NCBI RefSeq assembly: GCF_024919275.1
Contig: NZ_JANWGH010000003.1
Span: 1 to 37,576 of the forward strand
DNA: 37,576 nucleotides
Direction: 5' to 3'
DNA from: Algoriphagus limi
GTDB lineage: Bacteria; Bacteroidota; Bacteroidia; Cytophagales; Cyclobacteriaceae
The translations under genes and the position numbers were made by a program. This document shows positions 26,852 through 32,800 of this stretch, piece by piece. The notes beneath the pieces were generated by a model. It saw nothing but the letters and a program-made list of their open reading frames with translations, ran no database searches and was not told the origin of the DNA. Position 1 is the first letter of the stretch, and each line of letters begins with the position of its first letter.

Positions 26852-27749
26852 TTCCGGTTTGAAAAGTAAATCCCCGATTTCCCTGAATTCCACCCGAATG
26901 GATTACCAAAATTTTCGAACCTTTTGGGAAATAGCCCTTCTTTATTAAGTCCCAAAGACCAAATAGCATTTTCCCTGTGTAAACCGGATCAAGAACAATC
27001 CCAAAACTTTCAAAAAACCACCAAATAAATTCGATTAAGGACTGATCATATTTGGCGTATCCACCAAAATGATAATCAGTGATAACTTGAAATTGATCTT
27101 TTGGATTAATGGAATAGTCCTCGATCAATTTGTCTATTTCCTTTTTGATGAAATTTCCCTTCAGTGATGAAAACCCCAAGATCATCTGATTGCTTTGGGA
27201 AGCTTGAAGAATCCCCGTGAAAGTCCCTCCGGTTCCTATCGAAACCGAAATATGGGAATAAGACTGATCTTCTTCTTGTAAAATTTCTTGTGTTCCTTTG
27301 ATGGCTTCACTGTTTGTTCCTCCCTCTGGAATCAGATAAAAGTCTCCAAATAAATCATGAAGTTCCTCAATAAAGGAGTCATCGGTTTTTCCCCGGTATT
27401 GGCTTCTGGAAATATAGTGGAGGCGCATCCCTTTTGATTTTGCATCGGAGAGGGTAGGGTTGAGTGGAAGTGTTTCCTCACCTCGGATAATTCCAATGGC
27501 ATTCAATCCCAAAAAATGAGCAGCATTAGCCACCGCATGAATATGGTTTGAATAGGCTCCTCCAAAAGTGAGAAGTGTTTTCTTATTTTCCCGAATAGCT
27601 TTTTCTAGATTGTATTTGAGCTTAAAGAATTTGTTGCCTGGCACCATTTCATGAACCCAGTCCAATCGTTTGATAGAGAGCTCTACCTCTTTTTCTTCCA
27701 AAAGAGGATGATCAAGGACTTGGTTGATGATGGGTTGTGGATTTAGCAT
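26832..27749 (-). CDS. PLP-dependent enzyme, ACC deaminase/D-cysteine desulfhydrase family
   Basis: From the ATG at 27749 the protein is 305 residues. It has the fold-type II PLP signature: the lysine motif PGNKFFKLKYNL, with K40 the probable Schiff-base lysine, the substrate loop TFGGAYSNHIHA, and the phosphate-binding SIGTGGTFTGIL. Members deaminate 1-aminocyclopropane-1-carboxylate or release H2S from D-cysteine. The family's residues for ACC ring opening cannot be checked here, and D-cysteine or another D-amino acid is the more common substrate. An upstream ATG at 27806 would add 19 residues (MATCCKNTSIYRNFPKSFC) with no family counterpart and overlap rluD, so it was rejected. It overlaps the AlbA_2 gene by 20 bases at the 3' end. 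Confidence 0.87.
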   Translation of the reverse strand: MLNPQPIINQVLDHPLLEEKEVELSIKRLDWVHEMVPGNKFFKLKYNLEKAIRENKKTLLTFGGAYSNHIHAVANAAHFLGLNAIGIIRGEETLPLNPTLSDAKSKGMRLHYISRSQYRGKTDDSFIEELHDLFGDFYLIPEGGTNSEAIKGTQEILQEEDQSYSHISVSIGTGGTFTGILQASQSNQMILGFSSLKGNFIKKEIDKLIEDYSINPKDQFQVITDYHFGGYAKYDQSLIEFIWWFFESFGIVLDPVYTGKMLFGLWDLIKKGYFPKGSKILVIHSGGIQGNRGFTFQTGIKLPSL

Positions 27750-27758
27750 GCAAAAGCT

Positions 27759-27792
27759 TTTGGGAAAGTTACGGTAGATACTCGTATTTTTA
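27759..27792 (+). promoter_or_regulatory. Candidate rluD promoter with very short leader
   Basis: TTTG at 27759-27762 and TATTTTTA at 27785-27792 (seven of eight to TAnnTTTG) are spaced by 22 bases. The -7 element ends only 4 bases before the preferred rluD ATG (27797), so the transcript would be leaderless or nearly so. The promoter of the divergent PLP-enzyme gene (TAACTTTC on the minus strand, 27764-27771) overlaps it. Confidence 0.45.
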
Positions 27793-27796
27793 CAGC

Positions 27797-28828
27797 ATGT
27801 TGCCAACGGAAGACGAATTTGATGAGGAAGACGTAGCCCTCTATGAGCATCATCGGATAGCTGTAGACAAAGGTCAGTCTCTCATTCGTATTGATAAGTT
27901 CCTCACTGAAAAAGTAGCGAATGCTACTCGAAATAAAGTTCAGCAAGCCATAGATAACGGCTTTGTTTTGGTAAATGGGCAACCTACAAAATCCAATTAT
28001 AAAGTAAAACCACTGGACGATATCCGTGTCATGCTTCCGAAAGAGCCAAGGGATACGGAGGTAATTCCAGAGAATATTCCTTTGGATATAATCTTTGAGG
28101 ATCAATATCTTCTGGTGGTGAATAAGCCTGCCGGAATGGTAGTGCATCCTGCTCATGGGAATTGGAAAGGAACGCTGGTTAATGCCTTGGTGTACCACTT
28201 TCAGCAGCTTCCTGAGATGAAAGGAAATACCGGTAGGCCGGGTTTGGTTCATCGAATTGATAAAGACACCTCAGGTCTCTTGGTGATTGCCAAAACCGAG
28301 GAAGCGATGACTGGATTGGCGGCACAATTTTATCATCATACCATTGAGCGGACTTATTTGGCCCTTGTATGGGGAGGTTTTGAAGAAAATGAAGGAACTG
28401 TAATAGGGCATGTTGGTCGTAGTGCAAAGGATAGAAAGGTTATGGATGTTTATCCAGACGGAAGTCAGGGGAAGTATGCAGTTACTCATTGGAAAGTTTT
28501 AAAGCACCTTCGATACGTGAGCCTAATTGAGTGTCGCTTGGAAACTGGACGGACACATCAGATTCGGGCTCATATGAAATATCTTGGACATCCTTTATTC
28601 AGTGATGCCATGTATGGAGGGGATAAAATTCGAAAGGGTACGCAATTTTCGAAGTACAAGTCCTTTGTTGAAAACTGTTTTCAAATTATGCCAAGGCAGG
28701 CATTGCACGCCAAATCTCTTGGGTTCATTCATCCCATTACCAAAAAGAAGCTATTTTTTGAATCCGAATTACCGGGGGATTTTCACACCGTATTGGATCG
28801 CTGGAACAATTATGTAAAGTTTGAGTAG
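27797..28828 (+). CDS. rluD: RluD-type 23S rRNA pseudouridine synthase (RluA family)
   Basis: The 343-residue protein has an N-terminal S4 domain (about 28-75, IRIDKFLTEKVANATRNKVQ) and an RluA-type catalytic domain with the motif HRIDKDTSG. D155 is the nucleophile. Further conserved segments are VVNKPAGMVVHPAHGNW, LETGRTHQIRAHM and LGHPLFSDAMYGG. E. coli RluD modifies U1911, 1915 and 1917 in helix 69 of 23S rRNA; several RluA paralogues exist in Bacteroidota, so the exact sites are inferred. An upstream ATG at 27737 would add 20 residues and overlap the PLP-enzyme gene; the start at 27797 matches the family length better. Confidence 0.88.
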   Translation: MLPTEDEFDEEDVALYEHHRIAVDKGQSLIRIDKFLTEKVANATRNKVQQAIDNGFVLVNGQPTKSNYKVKPLDDIRVMLPKEPRDTEVIPENIPLDIIFEDQYLLVVNKPAGMVVHPAHGNWKGTLVNALVYHFQQLPEMKGNTGRPGLVHRIDKDTSGLLVIAKTEEAMTGLAAQFYHHTIERTYLALVWGGFEENEGTVIGHVGRSAKDRKVMDVYPDGSQGKYAVTHWKVLKHLRYVSLIECRLETGRTHQIRAHMKYLGHPLFSDAMYGGDKIRKGTQFSKYKSFVENCFQIMPRQALHAKSLGFIHPITKKKLFFESELPGDFHTVLDRWNNYVKFE

Positions 28829-28836
28829 GTTTTAAT

Positions 28837-28854
28837 GGAGGGTTTTTAGCCTCC
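28837..28854 (+). terminator. Weak candidate terminator after rluD
   Basis: GGAGG (28837-28841) and CCTCC (28850-28854) form a 5-bp GC stem with an 8-base T-rich loop, 8 bases after the rluD stop. A T-rich tract follows only after six other bases, so this is a weak terminator at best. The following 180 bases are AT-rich with no gene. Confidence 0.35.
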
Positions 28855-29035
28855 GAATAGTCTTCTTTTTTCTGTTTTGTTAGAGGAATAACCTGAATTT
28901 CTTAAACAAAGTCTGATTTTTCCTTTGAAAAAAAGTCAAAAAATCGATTTCTAAAAGGTTAAATTTTTATGATTATTCAATATTCAATCGTTTACGTTAA
29001 AAATACTATAAAAAAACAATTAAAACTTTGAATTA

Positions 29036-29068
29036 TTTGTAAAAAAGAATCGAATTGCTGTATCTTTG
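29036..29068 (+). promoter_or_regulatory. Promoter of tRNA-like gene 1
   Basis: TTTG at 29036-29039 and TATCTTTG at 29061-29068 are separated by 21 bases, an exact fit to the Bacteroidota promoter consensus. The predicted transcript start near 29074 gives a leader of about 30 bases before the tRNA-like cloverleaf. No coding frame follows, so the promoter serves the RNA gene. Confidence 0.8.
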
Positions 29069-29102
29069 AATCAGTCAAACGGCTAAAAGTTCTAATTCAT
29101 AC

Positions 29103-29225
29103 TGTAGGATGTTGAAATTGGCAGACAAGCCCTCCTGTCTCGGGGGTGGAGAGTTTGGGACAAAGCATTTATCGAGCTCGTAAATGCCTAACTACTCCGT
29201 GGAGGTTCGAATCCTTCTCCTACAG
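29103..29225 (+). tRNA. Class II tRNA-like RNA, copy 1, anticodon loop GUC, giant variable arm
   Basis: The RNA folds as a full cloverleaf. The acceptor is TGTAGGA/TCCTACA, 7 bp, with C at -1 able to pair with G73. The D-arm is TTG/CAA with loop AAATTGGCAGA, the anticodon stem CCCTC/GGGGG with loop CTGTCTC (anticodon GTC at 29137-29139), and the T-arm GGAGG/CCTTC with loop TTCGAAT. T8, A14, G18-G19 and A21 are in place. The D-arm and the TGGAGGTTCGAATCC region are tRNA-Leu-like, but the discriminator is G and the anticodon loop is tRNA-Asp-like (C32, G34-U35-C36, C38). The variable region, 29147-29200, is 54 nt. It has an outer stem GGAGAGTT/AACT(A)CTCC and an inner perfect stem GCATTTA/TAAATGC. 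CCA is not encoded. It may be a functional odd tRNA or a non-translational tRNA-like RNA. Confidence 0.65.
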
Positions 29226-29256
29226 CAGGTTATTTTGGGTTTATTGTTAATTGATT

Positions 29257-29290
29257 AAAACCATGGAATTCTATTTCATGGTTTTTTTTT
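29257..29290 (+). terminator. Rho-independent terminator of tRNA-like gene 1
   Basis: AAAACCATG pairs with CATGGTTTT around an 11-base loop, followed by a run of nine T ending at 29290. It begins 32 bases after the discriminator base, so copy 1 is a self-contained transcription unit of roughly 215 bases. Confidence 0.88.
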
Positions 29291-29435
29291 GCCCTGGTTT
29301 TACCTGTCTGATTTAGCTTGATTGAGGATTTGTCAATGAAATTTGAAAAAATATTGGCTTAATTTTTAATTAAATAATAATAATGCCTTTTTGATAAAAA
29401 TAATGTAAAAATAGTCAAATATTCTTGTCAAAAGT

Positions 29436-29464
29436 TTAATAAAAGAATGCTTTTATTAATTTTG
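29436..29464 (+). promoter_or_regulatory. Inverted repeat overlapping a -7 element, between the two tRNA-like genes
   Basis: TTAATAAAAG (29436-29445) and CTTTTATTAA (29450-29459) form a perfect 10-bp inverted repeat with a 4-base spacer. An exact -7 match, TAATTTTG, lies at 29457-29464 and overlaps the right arm. The nearest TTG (29425-29427) is 29 bases away, longer than ideal. If active, the transcript would start near 29470 and run through the structured leader into tRNA-like gene 2, with the inverted repeat placed like an operator. The stretch from 29291 to 29435 is AT-rich and shows nothing else. Confidence 0.4.
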
Positions 29465-29492
29465 AAACATCAACAAGTCAATAATACCAAAT

Positions 29493-29514
29493 TGATTTTG
29501 AATCAGCAAAAGGC
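29493..29514 (+). promoter_or_regulatory. Degenerate copy of the tRNA-like gene 1 promoter region
   Basis: TTTGAATCAGCAAAAGGCT at 29497-29514 (with minor gaps) resembles TTTGAATCAGTCAAACGGCT downstream of the -7 of copy 1 (29065-29084). The corresponding -7 here is TGATTTTG (29493-29500), one mismatch from TAnnTTTG. The likeness suggests that the duplication included the promoter and that about 100 bases were later gained between promoter and RNA. No suitable -33 is seen. Confidence 0.4.
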
Positions 29515-29523
29515 TGATAAAAA

Positions 29524-29592
29524 AATAACAAGCGGCGTATAAGCAAGGGAGACAGTTCATTTTTCAGACTGTAAGTTATTCGTCGCTTTTGT
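29524..29592 (+). ncRNA. Structured leader upstream of tRNA-like gene 2, possible switch or pseudoknot
   Basis: AAGCGGCG (29530-29537) pairs with CGTCGCTT (29581-29588), 8 bp with one G-T, followed by the T-rich TTGTTTT. Inside lies ACAGT/ACTGT. AATAAC (29524-29529) is also complementary to GTTATT (29575-29580). The two long pairings cross, so they form either an H-type pseudoknot or alternative terminator/antiterminator states. I do not recognise a named riboswitch class. It lies 53 bases before the second tRNA-like gene. Confidence 0.4.
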
Positions 29593-29602
29593 TTTGACTC
29601 TC

Positions 29603-29627
29603 AAAACCAAGGATAAGCCGAGGTTTT
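29603..29627 (+). repeat. Hairpin just upstream of tRNA-like gene 2
   Basis: AAAACC (29603-29608) and GGTTTT (29622-29627) form a 6-bp stem enclosing 13 bases that include GG and GCC. It could be part of the leader fold, a weak terminator, or a processing signal 13 bases before the cloverleaf. Confidence 0.3.
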
Positions 29628-29640
29628 CAAAATATAATCC

Positions 29641-29763
29641 TGTAGGATGTTGAAATTGGCAGACAAGCCCTCCTGTCTCGGGGGTGGGGATAAGGGAAAA
29701 AGCATGGCTCAAACCGGACTATTGCCTAACTGCTCCGTGGAGGTTCGAATCCTTCTCCTACAG
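29641..29763 (+). tRNA. Class II tRNA-like RNA, copy 2, anticodon loop GUC, giant variable arm
   Basis: This is the second copy, also 123 nt, with the first 47 and last 31 positions identical to copy 1. Acceptor, D-arm, anticodon arm (GTC at 29675-29677), T-arm and G73 are therefore the same, as is the C at -1. The 54-nt variable region differs. The outer stem is GGGG/CTCC, where the A-U pair of copy 1 becomes a G-U that still pairs. The inner GCA/TGC pairing persists with an altered, less regular hairpin. The segments GGGAAAAAGCA and TGCCTAACT are shared with copy 1 (GGGACAAAGCA there). Stem-preserving change, equal length and identical core argue for function rather than a decaying pseudogene. 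CCA is not encoded. Confidence 0.65.
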
Positions 29764-29764
29764 C

Positions 29765-29793
29765 AAAAAGCAGCTAATAATGGCTGCTTTTTT
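29765..29793 (+). terminator. Rho-independent terminator of tRNA-like gene 2
   Basis: AAAAAGCAGC pairs with GCTGCTTTTT around the 8-base loop TAATAATG, ending in T6. It begins 2 bases after the discriminator base, so the mature 3' end must be released by trimming very close to the hairpin. Confidence 0.88.
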
Positions 29794-29837
29794 ATTTTTT
29801 ACAGGGGATTTGGTTATTTTTCATCAAATATCTTTTC

Positions 29838-32800
29838 ATGCTCAAAGGAATTCGAGACAGGCTAACTCATCATCCCAAACGCAAGCGAGTGCTTAAGTTT
29901 GTCTTGGGTTTTATCCTGGCAATTGTCTTTTTAGAGTTCTTGGTCTATTTCGGTTCCAATTTTCTCCTGCTCAATTGGACTAGGTCAAAAATCAATGAAG
30001 CTACAGGGGGAGTTTATGAGGTGGAATTCAATAGTCTGAATTTCTCTTTATTTCGAAGAGGAGTCTTTTTATCAGGAGTAGTTCTTCATCCCGATCCTCA
30101 AGCAGAAGCGAATGAAGGACAGGTGCTTTTTGATTTCCAATTGGATGAATTGGGAATTCGCGATGTTTGGTATGATTGGGATGAAAAAGTATTGGTTATA
30201 GGAGATATTCGTCTGGACAATCCTAATCTCTCACTCCAATTGCCACCCGGAGAAAAAGAGAAAAGTGAAGATGGAGAGGAAAAAGAAAAGGTATCAGGAG
30301 TCAAGCGTCTTGAAAATGAAATCAAGAAAAGTATAGATAAACTGATTCTGGGCGGGATTCTAATAGAAAAAATAGAAATCGATGATGCTAATTTATTCTT
30401 TCAAAATTTCTTGAGTCCTGATGCCATTCACGCCCAAAATACCAGGCTTCATATTTACAATATTGATTGGAGGCAAAATCAAGAATGGAACAATCCATTT
30501 AATGCTGAGGGATTTGATTTTGAATTGCAGCAAGTAGAATTTTCTTTACCAGATGAAGTCCACAAGATTTTTGCTGAGGATGTTTTTATCAGTTCCATGG
30601 AAAAACGAATTCTACTGGAGGAATTTTCGCTCTTTCCAAATCGCAGTATAGAAAGTCCAGCTTATTATGAACTGAAACTGGAGGAACTTAGAGTTGGGAA
30701 TGTGGATTTGAATCGAGCCTTCCGCGATTCAGAGCTTGAAATAGATGAAATTATTCTGGAAAATCCTGAGATACAGGTTTTGCATAACAAAGCGATTACC
30801 AAAGAACTGCCGAACCTAGATCAGCCAAAATCTGGAGATCTCAATAAGTTGATTGAAGGAATACTTAACTCTATTTATATCAAAGAATTATCAGTTAATG
30901 GAGGTAAATTTCTATCTGCTGGATTTTTAGATAGCCTTGAAAATCGAATCGAGGCCAATTATTTCGATTTTAAGATGGTGGAATTTTACCTTGGAGAAGA
31001 TGAAGAACGAAAGGTAAATCAATTTTTCTATGGTAAAGATGCGGCGATGGAGTTGGATGATTTCGCGATGTATCTTTCCGATAAGTATCATGTGATTCGA
31101 GGAAGCAAAGTAACGGCCTCCTCCTTTTTAGACCGCATTTTGGTAGAGGGATTTGAATTGGTGCCAAGGGATGGAGTCGGAATCGAAATTTCACCCAATC
31201 AAACCATCAACGCCAAACTAGCCAAATTGGAATTTGAGGATGCAGATCTTAAAAAGCTTTACAATGAAGGGAAATTAGATGTTGAAAAAATCCTTTTGCA
31301 AGCTCCTGATGTGGAGTTGACAGAATTACGCAAGTCAGAGGATTCGAAAGAGGATAGCCTTAAACAAAGCAATCTCCTCGCTGGCTTTTTAAGTGAGGCG
31401 AGGATAGGGAATTTTGATCTTCAAGATGGAAAAATTCAATTTAAAAATGCATCCGGAATTCGCTCCGATGATATTGGTTTTGAAAAGTTCAGCTTAAATC
31501 TTGAACAGGTTCAGGTTTCTTTAGATTCTGCGCTAAAAATTCGGGATATACTTTTGGCTGAGGAAATGGTGCTAAGTTTGGATCAATACCAACTCAAACT
31601 GAGGGATAATTTACACATGTTCCGGGCGGGGCAGGTAGTTATTGATTCCAAACAGGATTTAGTTGAAGTACGTGATTTTTCCCTTCGACCCGAAAGTCCA
31701 TCTTCCATTCGTCAAGCATTGGCTACCTATGGGAAATCGGTCGCTTTGGATGTTAGTGTTCCATTTTTTCAGGTAAAAGGAATCGATATTCGGGCAGCCT
31801 TATTGGAAGACGTGCTTTTCATTAATGAAATTTTCATCCCTCGCCCTGAGTTTACCTACACCCAGTATCAAAAAAGTAATGTTTCAAGAAGTTCGACGAG
31901 CCCTAATACAGTTGAAGATTTTAAGGAATTACTTTCAGCTTATTTCCATACTGTTTCCATAGATTCGGTTCGGTTTGAAGAAGGGAAATTAAATTTCACC
32001 GATTTTTCTGGAAGACAGGAAATCAGTTTTTCAGAGGAGGATTTATCGCTCTTTTTAAAAGGATTTTACTTTGATCCAACCTTGGAAGTAGATTCTTCGA
32101 AAACATTCTTTTCCGATGAAATCATACTCGACTTGGCGGATTACTCTTTTAGCTTAGCAGAAGGGGATTATGATGTGACGACTAATCATCTCCGCTTTAA
32201 TACAAAAAATCAGTCCTTGGTAATCGATACGTTGAAGCTTGTCCCTGGGGAAAGCTTGGATAGCAAGCTGGCCCTGTCTTTAGTCCTTCCAATGGTTTCT
32301 TTGGAAGGGGTAGATTTGGAGGAGTTTCTCTTTGAAAATAGCCTTTTGTTGGATCGACTAGTGGTTGATGGGAGTAATATCAATTTGGATATCAAATCTG
32401 AATTTCAAAAGCAGGAAAGGCAGAAATCAGAGAGGGGGAAAACTGAAAAACCTATGGTTTCTCTGGTTCAGATCGGGGAGGTAATTGCTTCCAATGCTGA
32501 CTTTTCTTTGGCCTATCAGAAGAATGGGCAAGAGGAACAGTCTGTTCGAACAAAATTTGATTTGGGAGTTGTCGATTTGAAGTTGGATGATCAATCAGAT
32601 ATCCGGCAGGATGCATCTGGGCTATTCAGCAATTTGTCCATTTCCTTAAATGATTTCCGATTCAATCTTCCTGATAGTGTTCATCAGATCGCATTCTCAA
32701 ATTTTGATTTTGATAGCGAACGCGATGAGACCATTTTCTCTGGAATCAGTATTAATCCTATCGACCCGAATAATGAGGAAAAATTTTTTATTCAAGGGAA

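Noticed and set aside
27750..27806. Longer N-terminus for the PLP enzyme (start 27806) and for rluD (start 27737)
   Set aside because: The two extensions overlap each other on opposite strands and neither resembles its family; the shorter starts leave a shared promoter region.
29131..29140. CCTCCTGTCT in the anticodon arm resembles the anti-Shine-Dalgarno end of 16S rRNA
   Set aside because: Most of it is paired in the anticodon stem with GGGGG and the match is short, so a chance likeness is more probable.
29103..29763. tmRNA, tRNA-Sec or a tRNA with a group I intron as explanations of the tRNA-like genes
   Set aside because: There is no tag frame or tmRNA-type ends, the anticodon is GUC with a 3-bp D-stem rather than UCA with a long D-stem, and the 54-nt insertion is in the variable arm and far too short for a group I intron.
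29103..29763. The identical segments 538 bases apart as a CRISPR or att-site pair flanking an island
   Set aside because: Only two copies exist, each is a complete RNA fold with its own terminator, and the DNA between them has no gene.
29647..29896. Short plus-strand frames (72 and 70 codons) overlapping tRNA-like gene 2
   Set aside because: They run through the cloverleaf and its terminator, have no sensible composition, and end inside the AsmA-like gene in another frame.
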